Shown one piece after another: positions 7,184 to 16,535 of a stretch of DNA of 64,000 nucleotides. Source of the stretch: Fimenecus sp900545625 (GTDB lineage: Bacteria; Bacillota; Clostridia; Oscillospirales; Acutalibacteraceae). The position numbers and the translations under genes are program-made. Under the pieces are notes generated by a model that was not told the DNA's origin, did not search any database, and was given only the letters and a program-made list of their open reading frames with translations. The stretch covers positions 434,001 to 498,000 of the forward strand of contig OZ007023.1 in NCBI GenBank assembly GCA_963931525.1. Direction: 5' to 3'. Within the stretch, counting starts at the first letter, position 1. Every line of letters starts with the position of its first letter.

Positions 7184-8284
7184 TTATTGACTTATTCCTT
7201 TATTCGCCGCAACGGTTGCTGCGGTTTCTGACTGCATCGGGAAGTCGATATAACTGTTGACGCCTTCAACATAAGTAACATCTGTAAAGTCTATGACCTC
7301 GTCGCCATTGATATCTGCCGCCATACCGGCAACTGAACCATCGCCAGCCGCAAAGTCAAAGTCCATAAAGCTGTTGATGCCCTCAACAGTTGTTACATCA
7401 GAGAAGTCAACTACGCCATCACCGTTGATATCGCCAAAGTAAATGTAGTAGTACGTTTCCACAACATCGCCGCTTGCACTCAGCAACTCGATCTTCGCGC
7501 CTGTGCTGTACACGCCCATGTCGTTCGCCGTTACGCGGATCGAACCCGAAGGTGTCGTCAGCTTATCAAGGATCTCTGCGTCACCATAGAGGTCGTACAC
7601 ATCGATACCATAGATGAAGCCCGCCCCGTTTGCACAGTACGAAGTTCTGTCAATGATCGTGCCAGCCGATGTGCCGTTCTCCGAAAGCTGAAGCTCAGGT
7701 TCTGCTTCGGTCCCGACCGTAACCGTCGTATTGTTTAGGATAAACGTCTGCCCGGTGGCAGTGACTGCCGAGGTAACGTCTTCGGATGCATATGCGCCGC
7801 AATACAACGGTCCGCCGATGTGGCTTTCCGTTTTCTGATCTTCCGCACGCAAGCCGATCTCGGAAGTCCCTTCGGCCTTCGCAGTCAGTTGAAAGGTCAA
7901 AAGCGTTCCGGACAGATGCCGCGACACAGCACCGTATGAGTCAAGCGGTACGATGACCACATTCAAAAGTCCTGCCGGCTCTGCCGCATTGTCGAACACA
8001 GAGGTCGCGCCGCCGGTGCCGAAAACCTCGACCACTTGCAGCGAGCCCGCTACATAGTCGAAAACCGCCTCGTCATAGTAGATCGGCATGCCGGTCGCCG
8101 CAGCATAATAATCTGTTTCCGCCATAACGGTGACTGTGATGGTGTCGCCGACTTCGATCTGTGTTTCCGAAGCCGTAACGGTGAATGTTGCGGTTTGGTC
8201 TGCCGCCAAAGCGGAAAACGCAAACACACCGATGACCATAACAACCGTCAAAGCCAAGCAAAGCGCTTTTTTGGCTTTTGTCAT
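7184..8284 (-). CDS. Secreted dockerin protein with cohesin-like N-terminal domain, cassette A
   Basis: The product is 366 residues; the ATG at 8284 follows AGGAGG. A signal peptide ends near SALAA (residue 28). Residues about 32-185 resemble a cohesin/Ig-like beta-sandwich (IEVGDTITVTVMAETDYY). Residues about 195-282 form a pre-dockerin module (GTIIDRTSYCANGAGF). Residues 283-349 are a type I dockerin with two calcium loops, DINGDGVVDFSDVT and DINGDEVIDFTDVT. There is no catalytic domain, so the protein is probably structural. Its last 170 or so residues are nearly identical to the end of the 1714-residue protein of cassette B. It heads cassette A. Confidence 0.85.
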   Translation of the reverse strand: MTKAKKALCLALTVVMVIGVFAFSALAADQTATFTVTASETQIEVGDTITVTVMAETDYYAAATGMPIYYDEAVFDYVAGSLQVVEVFGTGGATSVFDNAAEPAGLLNVVIVPLDSYGAVSRHLSGTLLTFQLTAKAEGTSEIGLRAEDQKTESHIGGPLYCGAYASEDVTSAVTATGQTFILNNTTVTVGTEAEPELQLSENGTSAGTIIDRTSYCANGAGFIYGIDVYDLYGDAEILDKLTTPSGSIRVTANDMGVYSTGAKIELLSASGDVVETYYYIYFGDINGDGVVDFSDVTTVEGINSFMDFDFAAGDGSVAGMAADINGDEVIDFTDVTYVEGVNSYIDFPMQSETAATVAANKGISQ

Positions 8285-8316
8285 GCTCTGTCCTCCTAAC
8301 TTTCACATCCGAATAA

Positions 8317-8345
8317 ACTATACTCGGTTCCTGTGCTTTTGTCAA
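8317..8345 (-). promoter_or_regulatory. Strong SigA-type promoter of cassette A
   Basis: TTGACA (8345-8340), 17 nt, and TATAGT (8322-8317), about 35 bp before the start at 8284. A near-consensus promoter for the four-gene cassette. Confidence 0.85.
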
Positions 8346-8797
8346 CAAAAAGTTCTTTTTCTTTTTCTCCTTTTTACGCTTTGCTTTGCGTATATGTGCC
8401 AAAGCTTGTTGTGCTTCGATCAAAAATATACGTCCCGCAAAAATTTTTTCTTGCAAAGGGCTGATACACCGCGCTTCGGACAAAGCGCGTAAAAATTCGT
8501 ACTTTTCGCATTCCCTTTGCCGGCTCTCTTATTTACAGAATGCGCTCCCTCTATTCTGTAGTCGCACAGAAAGAAAAATATGACAAAAAAACTGATTTGC
8601 GCAGTGGGTGATGTAGAAAATGACCAAAGTCGGCGGTTTGCGTTATTGTCAAATTCTGCACGAATCCGTAGGGGGAGGCAGAACAGAAGTCAGAGTACAG
8701 CTGTTAGATGTCAGAAGCGGTACAGGAAATTTTCATAATAACCGAAAGACTGCACAGCCCTTCGGCTGCGAAGACAATTCAAATTCTGCTGAAATTC
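8346..8797. other. Gene-free stretch with short repeats
   Basis: There is no credible gene. Bases 8664-8734 (AGGCAGAACAGAAGTCAGAG, then a TTAGATGTCAGAAG run ending GTACAGGAAATTTTC) recur in altered form at 9191-9250, marking a short direct repeat that borders the MITE-like elements. Confidence 0.5.
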
Positions 8798-8940
8798 GTA
8801 GGAGCGGGTCTCTGCGCCCGCCCGTAAGGAAGTTGGATTTTGTAGCTTGTTACGGCGAAAAACAAAATTTTGGTTTCATAACAGACGCAAGCTATTTTTC
8901 AACGAACTGCCCTCGGGCGGGCGCAGAGACCCGCCCCTAC
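8798..8940. repeat. MITE-like element, GTAGGAGCGGGT family
   Basis: Inverted ends of about 27 bp (8798-8824 against 8914-8940, with a mismatch or two) enclose an AT-richer core of about 90 bp. There is no coding capacity. Length and inverted ends fit a non-autonomous mobile or REP-like repeat. Confidence 0.6.
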
Positions 8941-9146
8941 AACAGAAAACATCAAGTTTTCAGCGTAACTGCAGTTTTGCGTGAAACCTGCCTGCGCCGC
9001 ATCTGATTTCAGATGTCTAACCTCTGACATCTGAACGGCGCCCCGCCCCCACGACAGAAGACAGTAAGTTTTCGGCACAGCCGCGACAATGTGTAAACCT
9101 GCCTGCGTTGCATCTGACTTCTGATGTCTAATGTCTGAAATCTAAA

Positions 9147-9176
9147 ACGGACAGCCGCAAGGGCTGTCCCTACGGT
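9147..9176. repeat. Short palindromic repeat (GGACAGCC...GGCTGTCC)
   Basis: A small hairpin of the form GGACAGCCGCAAGGGCTGTC followed by CCTACGG. The reverse complement of the same unit occurs near 21207-21239, so it is a dispersed repeat. Confidence 0.5.
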
Positions 9177-9224
9177 TTATGTTCATCTCTGTCCGCGGAC
9201 AGAAATCAGAATACAGATGTTAGA

Positions 9225-9316
9225 TGTCAGAAGTGGTACAGGAAATTTTCGAGACAACTGGGAGTGTTCGGTTTTCGAGCACCCTTTGGCAGGCATGGAA
9301 GCCTGCCACTACGCGT
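9225..9316. repeat. Partial copy of the CGCGTAGTGG element
   Basis: The reverse complement matches the left half of the complete element at 51803-51950 (AGGCATGGAAGCCTGCCACT, then ACGCG). The other inverted end is missing here, so this is a truncated copy. Confidence 0.55.
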
Positions 9317-9406
9317 GGAGCTGTTTTCTTCTGCAACTCCGCGGCTTCGTGAGAAACTTTCGGCTCTATGGTCCAGCATCTAGCATCCAGCATCCAGCAT
9401 CTAATA

Positions 9407-9440
9407 AAGAAAGCGCGGCGAGGGAGTTCCCTCGCCGCGC
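9407..9440 (-). terminator. Terminator of cassette B
   Basis: A 12-bp GC-rich stem (9413-9424 with 9429-9440) is followed, in minus-strand sense, by TTTCTTTATT. It corresponds to the hairpin at 5601-5634 that ends cassette A. Confidence 0.8.
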
Positions 9441-9526
9441 AGGATTTGACGATTTGTAAAGCGGGTGCCGCTGTCTGCGCCCGGTCATCCGGGCCGTTCA
9501 GCCGCCGTTCCCCTTTACTGCATGAC

Positions 9527-9655
9527 TTAGATATCCAGCCAGCCGTCGCTGTCGGCCCCGCCCTCTACAGGACCGGTACCGACCGAAATGGTGATGATAT
9601 CTTCTACATCATACACAGAGACGTCGAAATCCGGGGTCTCATAGAGATGTTTCAT
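9527..9655 (-). CDS. 42-residue acidic peptide, cassette B (unknown)
   Basis: Second copy of the 5704-5832 gene; the ATG at 9655 has the same AAAGGAG ribosome site. The protein is identical except Leu40 for Met40 near the C-terminus (DGWLDI). Retention of the frame, ribosome site and terminator in both copies supports a functional peptide. It shares the Y-x2-PDF-x4-Y-x3-[ED]-x-ITI pattern with the adjacent 41-residue peptide. Function unknown. Confidence 0.7.
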   Translation of the reverse strand: MKHLYETPDFDVSVYDVEDIITISVGTGPVEGGADSDGWLDI

Positions 9656-9691
9656 TTTCTCGTGCTCCTTTCAGAATCAAATTATCACTTG

Positions 9692-9817
9692 TCACCAGAT
9701 GATCACTGCGTCGCCGTCCTCCGGCAAGTCGCCGCTGATTTCAATTGTGATCGCTTCACTTTGCTCATACGCCGTATACGCGAAGTCTGGCGGTGCGTAT
9801 ATCTTTCCGGTTCCCAT
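9692..9817 (-). CDS. 41-residue acidic peptide, cassette B (unknown)
   Basis: Second copy of the 5869-5994 gene, with an identical protein. The few DNA differences I see are synonymous (for example in the codons for Pro10 and Ile25), which suggests selection on the peptide. The start lies 15 nt after the stop of the cohesin-like gene. Function unknown. Confidence 0.65.
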   Translation of the reverse strand: MGTGKIYAPPDFAYTAYEQSEAITIEISGDLPEDGDAVIIW

Positions 9818-9832
9818 TGTTTTGCTTATCTC

Positions 9833-10987
9833 TTACGCCCCGTAAGGATACGTCGCAAGATAGTCCGCTACAATGTCGTCATAATTTGTATTCAGAAGAG
9901 CCTGCTCGGCCGCATCATAGAATGCGTAAGCAGTCGTGCCGTCCGCGTCGAGATACTCGACCACGCCGACATACGTCACGTCGGAACGGGTCTCTGCACT
10001 CGTGATCTCCAGACGTGCGCCGAAGTATGCGTCGGAGCTGTCGTCCGCTTTCTGGACATAGTCTGTCCAAGCGACATCATAGCCTTCCGTCACAGTGCCC
10101 TGCGCTACTGCCTTCGCGGTTTCCATGTCAAAGCCTTCCGTGCCCTTGTAGGCTACGAAGCCCAGTCTCTGGATCGCGCTGGTGTCGCCGCCGGCTGCCG
10201 TGTTCGCGAAGTACGCATCCCAATCCGCATCCGTGATCGTGGAGATCACGCGGAACGTGAACGCATCCGCTACCGTCGTTTCGCTCGTCGCCGTCATCTT
10301 GACCTGCGATCTGCTCTTCGCGACGACCGGGCCTTCTTCGGCGGAAGCAACTGTCAGCTTCACCATGGACTCAGTTAAGTCATATGCCGATGTCGGCTGA
10401 CGTTGCGTATCAACATTGATAGCCGCCGCACCACGCAAATACGTTGCATCGTGGGTACCAATCCAAATTTCTTCGCCGGGCTGAACATTTTCAGAAACCG
10501 TCATTTGGAACGTTGCATACGTTTCACGCGACTCCGGATTCCAGCGGTATGTCGAAGAAAGCGCTGTACCAGCCATCATGCAAGCCTTCGTAAAATAGGC
10601 TTTCTCTTCCTCTGTGAAATAGTTTGCAAGCTGCGCAACGGGGAAATTCATGTTGCCGCTCGCGTTGGGGTTCGCGAAAGATGCTGCGCAATCGCCCTGC
10701 CATGTTCTCCATTCGGTTACAGTAGATCCAACAGGAGACAACTGATCACCATTGAAAACCACTACAGCGTTAAATCCGGCAAGCGGAAGCCGCGCTGTGT
10801 CGATTTTCAAGCTAAATGTAACTACATCGCCGGGTTCGACTGTTGTTTTGTCTGCTTCTGTGATGAACTTGATATCACCCGATGTCAGGGAAGGCACATA
10901 AGTATATGCGCTCGCCATCATAGAGAAACAAGTTGCAAGCATAATTACAGCCAAAACAACAGAAAGAATTTTTCTGCTCTTTTTCAT
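9833..10987 (-). CDS. Secreted cohesin-like protein, cassette B
   Basis: The product is 384 residues; the start at 10987 follows GGAGG. It has the same signal peptide, cohesin-like N-terminal domain and C-terminal domain as the 6010-7164 gene. The first 235 or so residues are identical; differences cluster in the last 150 (SETTVADAF, KGTEGFDMETAKAV, YLATYPYGA). It lies 19 bp downstream of the 1714-residue dockerin gene. The predicted role is a cell-surface or secreted binding partner; this is inference from fold pattern and context. Confidence 0.75.
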   Translation of the reverse strand: MKKSRKILSVVLAVIMLATCFSMMASAYTYVPSLTSGDIKFITEADKTTVEPGDVVTFSLKIDTARLPLAGFNAVVVFNGDQLSPVGSTVTEWRTWQGDCAASFANPNASGNMNFPVAQLANYFTEEEKAYFTKACMMAGTALSSTYRWNPESRETYATFQMTVSENVQPGEEIWIGTHDATYLRGAAAINVDTQRQPTSAYDLTESMVKLTVASAEEGPVVAKSRSQVKMTATSETTVADAFTFRVISTITDADWDAYFANTAAGGDTSAIQRLGFVAYKGTEGFDMETAKAVAQGTVTEGYDVAWTDYVQKADDSSDAYFGARLEITSAETRSDVTYVGVVEYLDADGTTAYAFYDAAEQALLNTNYDDIVADYLATYPYGA

Positions 10988-11006
10988 GAATAATGCCTCC
11001 AATAAA

Positions 11007-14000
11007 TTATTGACTTATTCCTTTATTCGCCGCAACGGTTGCTGCGGTTTCTGACTGCATCGGGAAGTCGATATAACTGTTGACGCCTTCAACATAAGTA
11101 ACATCTGTAAAGTCTATGACCTCGTCGCCATTGATATCTGCCGCCATACCGGCAACTGAACCATCGCCAGCCGCAAAGTCAAAGTCCATAAAGCTGTTGA
11201 TGCCCTCAACAGTTGTTACATCAGAGAAGTCAACTACGCCATCACCGTTGATATCGCCAAAGTAAATGTAGTAGTACGTTTCCACAACATCGCCGCTTGC
11301 ACTCAGCAACTCGATCTTCGCGCCTGTGCTGTACACGCCCATGTCGTTCGCCGTTACGCGGATCGAACCTGCAGGTGTTGCCAGCTTATCAAGGATCTCT
11401 GCGTCACCATAGAAGTCGTACACATCGATACCATAGATGAAGCCCGCCCCGTTTGCACAGTACGAAGTTCTGTCAATGATCGTGCCAGCCGCTGTGCCGT
11501 TCTCCGAAGGCTGAAGCTCCGGTTCGGCGGCAGTAGAAACGAAGTTGTCGATCGCAGCCTGGAGTTTATCCGCCATAGCATTGGTCGCGCTGGTCGTGGC
11601 ATCGCCGATGACACGGTCGGTCGCAACAAAGGCCTTTGCGGAATCCCAATACAGGTTCTGCGTGTAGCCGTCAGCGTCTTCATACTCGTAACCGAGCGCT
11701 TCCACCAACTGCTTATACGCATCAGCAGGTTCGACGCCTTCCTTGACCGCCCAAGCGCCTTCCGTGTCAGCGAAGATAGAATCCGCTGTTGCGATAAGGC
11801 CGATGAGGTTGTCATAGACGCCGGTGTCTCTTGCAGAATCTTCAGCCGGCACCAGGTTGTTCTGGGCAAGCATCAGGTTGTACTTCGCATCGAAGACCTC
11901 AGACTGCAGTGCAGAGCCGTCGTTATTGACTGTGTTCGCCGCCGAAAGAGCCGCCTCATAGGCGCCCCAGGAATCGGTGGACCAAGCCGTCTCAACATAG
12001 TTCTGCGCAGCCGCATAAGCAAGCTCTTTCGCAAGGAACTGCTTTTCGGTAGTAACTGCCACAGAATTCAGGAAGCCCGCATAGTACGGGATCTTCGCCG
12101 TTACGTCTGCCAGATACAGATCCGAATAAGAGGGTTCTTCATAAGCAGCAAGTGCTTCCTGATACGCCTCAAGATCTGCTGCGGAAGGATCAAGCATCGT
12201 GCTCTCGATAGCGGACTTCAACGTGGTGTTGGTTTCCGCACCGGCGATAGCGTTGATCTCTGCCTCAGACAGGGAATTGCCTTCGATATACTTATCGGGC
12301 GCTTCGGGGGTCTCGTAAGCAGCAAGGATGTCCCAAGCCTCGTTACGGATCTCCTCATAATCCCAATACTCGAAGAATCTGTAATCCTGGAAGTTGATGC
12401 CGTCTTCGCCTTCTGCAGTCTCAAGAGCCGCTTCCATGCTGTCAACCGAGGTTTCGGTAATACGTGCATCTTCAAGTGCCGTGATGGCAGCTTCCAACGC
12501 TTCCAGGTGCGCGTTGATGTTGTCTGCGGAATACTTGGTGGCAAAGTCTGCCTGCATAGGCGCACCGTAGATCAACGCAACCGCATTGAGCATGGCCTGC
12601 TCATAGGTGTTCCACGCCGTAGACTCGTAATTCGCTTCCGCACGAGCGGCAGCAGCTTCGGATTCATACAGGTCAATCAGGTCACCCATGTCTGCATAAT
12701 AGAGATTGCCCATATCGGTCGTGAATGTACGCTCACCGCGCTGACCTAAGTAATTGTCATAGAAAGTCATCGCGACCGTACCGATCGGGTAAGACTGACC
12801 GGAAACCAGCGTGCTCAGGTCTGCATCCTGATTCACCGTAAACGGATAAACCGTCGTTGTGGCGGATCCCGGCAAAGTTTCGTCGCCGAGAAGACCTTCT
12901 GCCATACCGGACGATACGATAAAGTTGCTGGACGGCGTGATCGTTGCACCTCTCGTATCAGCCGCCGCGTCGCGGTTATTCTGATAAGCAACATTCAAGC
13001 CCGCAAGCGCACCGGCAAGATCCTCTGCTCTGCGTACAACCGTGCTGGTCGTAGAACGGCCGGTAATGTCCAGCCCTACAATCGCACCCAAGGCTATTCT
13101 TTCGTTGCGTTCATATGAGCCGTAAATGTCGCCAACCGTGTTGGTCACATATGCATAGGTAATCAGGTTCTGCGTACCGCCGAGCGGCTGACCATCCTTA
13201 CCTATAAAGTAATAGGTCGTGGTGATGGTAATCGCTTCATTCTGCGTATAGGCGCCGCGGATGCGGAACGAATAACTGCTCGCCGGTGAGATCAACGTCG
13301 TCGAAAGGGCGCTCGAACCATCGCTCAAGTAAGCCGTGAGATTCGGATCGGAGACGGTGATATTCGTGATATAAATATCATACGCCGAGTCATAGGACTC
13401 TCCGTGCTTCAGAAGCATACCCATGGAGTCGTTGAGAACGCTCAACGTCCCATCGACTTGACCGTTCGACGCCAGCAGATAGTCATCGCCTGTGGCGGTA
13501 TCTGTCAGCGTGAAGTTCGGGTCACTGTAGGTCTGCGCATCTGTCGTCCAGCCCACAAAGAAGTTCAGGAACGGCATTGCCGTATCCAGAAGCCCGTTGC
13601 TTTGGGCGGTCGACAAACGCTGCAGGAGCGCACCGACCAGATTGCCGAGGTTCTGCTGATTCAGAACGCTGTCAATCGAGGTATAAGTGCCGGCATCGAA
13701 GAACGTATAGTTGCCGGCGACCTTGTAGAGCAGGTCGTTGAGCAGGTCACGCACGACCGATACAACCGTGGTCAGCAACGAATCGTTGAACAGCGTGCTG
13801 TCATTCGGGATATCCAAAAGCCCGGACGTATCGCTGTCACCAACGATATTGCCGACATCCAGGTTGAGCAGCGAAAGCACGAAGTTGTCGCGCAGCGCAG
13901 TCTCAAGCCAGTGGGAATCTTCCGTATTGACGTTGAGGATCTGGTCGATCGGAAGGAGGTTCTTGAGGATGTTGCCGAGCTTCACCCACGGATCCTGCGC

Positions 14001-16151
14001 AGTGGCAAGATCGACGGTTTCGCCGCAATCCACAAGGTTCTCCATCTTCCAGGACCACTCATAGTCGTTGGACAGAGCCCAGTCGATGACCCAGTCGACA
14101 GAAGCTTCCCAAGCCTGCGGATTCTGCTCGAAAGCAGCAAGCTCGTAGGTCTTGGAATCAGCAAAGTCATAGCCGACTTCCGTATCCTCGCCGAGGTCGG
14201 CAAGGTTGCGGAGATACGCCATACCGATGTCCACGCCCATGGTCAGGCAGACATCCAGCCAGTAGCTGTTGTCCTTACCGGACAGCAGGGTCTTGGTGTT
14301 GTAGTCTGCAAAGATAAGTGCGTCGTAGTTGTAGGTCGGCAGCAGCTGCGTTGCCAGTTCACGAATGACCATAGCAAGCATAGCGCCGAGGGACTGACCT
14401 TCCAGGCTGGAAGCCGAAGGCAGGATGAGCTGCGGCATAAGGAATTCAAGCAGCTTTGCAGCGATGCCGCAAAGGATCTCCTGATCCGTAGCGCTTTCAT
14501 CGATGAGAAGCTGATAGTACTCATCATCCGCATAGTGCTCGCCGAAAATGGTTTCGGGGGCAATGGTGACAACAGCGCGCGCCGCCTTCTTAACATTTTC
14601 AAGAAGGTTGGAGTTGCTGCCGTCCGTCCAGTTGATCGCAGACACAACATTCGGCGCAAGGACCAGATCGATCACTTCGCCAAGGAAGTCATTGAGGCCC
14701 TGCAGGATGGTGTTGTAGCCCGCGGCAGAGGGCGTGTTGCCGTCCGCACCGGGGATGTAATCGTTGAGCAGGTCATCGGGGATCACATAATCCCAGTTGA
14801 CGATGTCCATATAGGCATTTTTGTTGGAAAGATCCGCCTGATAAACGGAATCTTCAAAGCGATAATAATGCTCGCCGTCGATTACCGCGTAATCGGACCA
14901 CTCCCAAAGGTATTCGCCCTGTTCGCCCGTGAAGATCGGGTCGCTGCCCAGCGCGTTGACTTCATCGCTGCCGACTTCGCCGACATAGTTGAACTGTGCG
15001 CCGAACCACTCGGCAACGAGCTTTTTGACGGAGCCGTTGAGCACTACAGGTGCCATTTCACCGAACACATACGGGATCATGTTGTAAAGCATCTGCACGC
15101 CGGTCTGGGTGGAGATGTTCATGATGTCCGCTGCGCTGCCGGATTTGACAAGCGAGGGCAGCCAGTAGCTGCCGGGCTCATAATACTTGAGCGTTTCGCC
15201 GGTTGTCTTCTGGAACACGTAAACGCCGCTGCCTTCGACCTCTTCAGTCAGAATGAAGGCACCTTCCTCCATGTCATAGCCGTCGGTGTCCGTGTTATAG
15301 ACATAGCAGGTGTAGCTCGGCAGGCCGCTCGTCGTGCCCGCCACATAGTAGTAGCGAAGACCGTCCGCCGCCGTGGGCAGCACATGGTCGCTCTGGAGCG
15401 CACCGGTCGAATCCGCTTTCACGGTCGTGGTGCTCTGAGGCTTGGTGAACAAGCCCTGCACGAAAGCCGTCACGATGCTGTCCATGCTCGCGGCGGCGGC
15501 AAGTGTTTCCGCCCATTCCACAGTGTCATCCTTGCGCTCCAGCATCGGGGTGATCAAGCCCTTGATGAGGCCGGGGATGTCGCTAATATACTGCCCGACC
15601 GCGCTGAGATCGACAAAGTTGCCGACGATACCGAGATCCAGGTTTCCGCTGCGAACGATGTCGGCGACCACATTAGCGTTGACGTTCAGAACTGTAAGCA
15701 GTTCCGAAATAATGTATGTGTGGTCGGTGCCGTCACGCGACATACCGGCGTCCCAGGAATCCAAATCGATATCCTCAAGAACACCCAGGCTTACGAAGAA
15801 CGAGCCGAAGCCAAACAGACCGCTGTTCAAAAGGTCCTGTACATTGTCGACCGTATCCAACGCTGCGTCAATCGAAGTAAGATTGATGGTCAGTGTTTCG
15901 GTCGCAATGCTGATCGGAGCCATGCTGATGTTCGCCTGCGCAAGAACCTGATCGAGATAATCAAACAGGATCGAAAGACGTTCTTCCGTGCTCAGACGGG
16001 TGACCGCCCCATAGGGGCTGTACGCCTGCAGCGAGTCAAGATCGCTGGACGTCTGATAAGAAGTTTTCGCCGCCGAAGCCATGACCGACATGCTGGTGAA
16101 CAGCATCACGATCGCCAAGATGACGCTCAACAGTTTTGTTGACTTTTTCAT
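11007..16151 (-). CDS. Giant secreted dockerin protein, 1714 residues, cassette B
   Basis: The ATG at 16151 follows AAAGGAT. A signal peptide (KLLSVILAIVMLFTSMSVMA) is followed by about 1000 residues of unrecognised extracytoplasmic sequence rich in Asn, Asp, Leu and Ser. Helical FIVAR-like repeats come next (near 1180-1560; AAAARAEANYESTAWNTYEQ, AANTVNNDGSALQSEVFDAK), then the pre-dockerin module from about 1540 and a type I dockerin near 1631-1697 with DINGDGVVDFSDVT and DINGDEVIDFTDVT. No glycosidase or protease signature was seen. It is probably a large surface scaffold or adhesin that uses the same attachment module as the cassette A protein. The module boundaries are estimates. Confidence 0.8.
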   Translation of the reverse strand: MKKSTKLLSVILAIVMLFTSMSVMASAAKTSYQTSSDLDSLQAYSPYGAVTRLSTEERLSILFDYLDQVLAQANISMAPISIATETLTINLTSIDAALDTVDNVQDLLNSGLFGFGSFFVSLGVLEDIDLDSWDAGMSRDGTDHTYIISELLTVLNVNANVVADIVRSGNLDLGIVGNFVDLSAVGQYISDIPGLIKGLITPMLERKDDTVEWAETLAAAASMDSIVTAFVQGLFTKPQSTTTVKADSTGALQSDHVLPTAADGLRYYYVAGTTSGLPSYTCYVYNTDTDGYDMEEGAFILTEEVEGSGVYVFQKTTGETLKYYEPGSYWLPSLVKSGSAADIMNISTQTGVQMLYNMIPYVFGEMAPVVLNGSVKKLVAEWFGAQFNYVGEVGSDEVNALGSDPIFTGEQGEYLWEWSDYAVIDGEHYYRFEDSVYQADLSNKNAYMDIVNWDYVIPDDLLNDYIPGADGNTPSAAGYNTILQGLNDFLGEVIDLVLAPNVVSAINWTDGSNSNLLENVKKAARAVVTIAPETIFGEHYADDEYYQLLIDESATDQEILCGIAAKLLEFLMPQLILPSASSLEGQSLGAMLAMVIRELATQLLPTYNYDALIFADYNTKTLLSGKDNSYWLDVCLTMGVDIGMAYLRNLADLGEDTEVGYDFADSKTYELAAFEQNPQAWEASVDWVIDWALSNDYEWSWKMENLVDCGETVDLATAQDPWVKLGNILKNLLPIDQILNVNTEDSHWLETALRDNFVLSLLNLDVGNIVGDSDTSGLLDIPNDSTLFNDSLLTTVVSVVRDLLNDLLYKVAGNYTFFDAGTYTSIDSVLNQQNLGNLVGALLQRLSTAQSNGLLDTAMPFLNFFVGWTTDAQTYSDPNFTLTDTATGDDYLLASNGQVDGTLSVLNDSMGMLLKHGESYDSAYDIYITNITVSDPNLTAYLSDGSSALSTTLISPASSYSFRIRGAYTQNEAITITTTYYFIGKDGQPLGGTQNLITYAYVTNTVGDIYGSYERNERIALGAIVGLDITGRSTTSTVVRRAEDLAGALAGLNVAYQNNRDAAADTRGATITPSSNFIVSSGMAEGLLGDETLPGSATTTVYPFTVNQDADLSTLVSGQSYPIGTVAMTFYDNYLGQRGERTFTTDMGNLYYADMGDLIDLYESEAAAARAEANYESTAWNTYEQAMLNAVALIYGAPMQADFATKYSADNINAHLEALEAAITALEDARITETSVDSMEAALETAEGEDGINFQDYRFFEYWDYEEIRNEAWDILAAYETPEAPDKYIEGNSLSEAEINAIAGAETNTTLKSAIESTMLDPSAADLEAYQEALAAYEEPSYSDLYLADVTAKIPYYAGFLNSVAVTTEKQFLAKELAYAAAQNYVETAWSTDSWGAYEAALSAANTVNNDGSALQSEVFDAKYNLMLAQNNLVPAEDSARDTGVYDNLIGLIATADSIFADTEGAWAVKEGVEPADAYKQLVEALGYEYEDADGYTQNLYWDSAKAFVATDRVIGDATTSATNAMADKLQAAIDNFVSTAAEPELQPSENGTAAGTIIDRTSYCANGAGFIYGIDVYDFYGDAEILDKLATPAGSIRVTANDMGVYSTGAKIELLSASGDVVETYYYIYFGDINGDGVVDFSDVTTVEGINSFMDFDFAAGDGSVAGMAADINGDEVIDFTDVTYVEGVNSYIDFPMQSETAATVAANKGISQ

Positions 16152-16535
16152 CTTATCTATCCTTTCTACAGATTTGATGTTTCGCCGCTTCTCTTTTCGC
16201 GCCGCAGGGGTTCAGAAAACAGAAAAGCAGACGAAGAGGTTGCCCCGGGATGCTAAAGACCTTGCCGGCGTGGGGCTTCGCCGGACTTGGGAAGGGAGCG
16301 CGAGGACCGCCTCTGACCACCCGTCCGAAGCGGGAGGCTGTACACTGCACGTCCCTCATACTCGGATCGTCCCCACCGCACTCCGCTTTTTGAAGCCGGC
16401 GGAGAACTGATGATACACACCCGAGCCGTATTACCGTAGGATGTGTATCGCAATTGGCAAAAGCCCCCTGCGAAGGCTCGTCCCCCTAAAAAAGAGGGCA
16501 CTTCACCCCATTGCACCATTCCTATGGTTATTCAA
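16152..16535 (-). ncRNA. Long structured 5' leader or small RNA upstream of the giant dockerin gene
   Basis: About 385 nt lie between a near-consensus promoter and the start at 16151. In minus-strand sense the region holds an 11-bp stem GATACACATCC/GGGTGTGTATC, a CTCCGC/GCGGAG stem, and a GCCTC...GAGGC stem capped by a CCCG/CGGG hairpin. The 88-codon frame at 16519-16253 has a composition like read-through of structured RNA and no good ribosome site. I could not match it to a riboswitch, T-box, tmRNA, SRP, 6S or RNase P core motif. It could be an uncharacterised leader RNA or a dispersed repeat. Confidence 0.35.

Noticed and set aside
8620..9006. A 128-codon plus-strand frame in the gap between the cassettes
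   Set aside because: It runs through a MITE-like element and short repeats, has no ribosome site, and resembles nothing.
9372..9404. Tandem short repeats considered as a CRISPR remnant
   Set aside because: Units are only 7-9 bp, degenerate and without spacers, and there are no cas genes.
13404..16142. A 912-codon open frame on the plus strand
   Set aside because: It lies antisense within the dockerin gene, has no ribosome site, and its product is Arg/His/Val-rich as expected from the complement of a GC-rich coding strand.
16253..16519. An 88-codon frame inside the long leader
   Set aside because: There is no convincing ribosome site, and the Arg/Gly/Ser-rich product looks like translation of structured RNA; treated as part of the leader.
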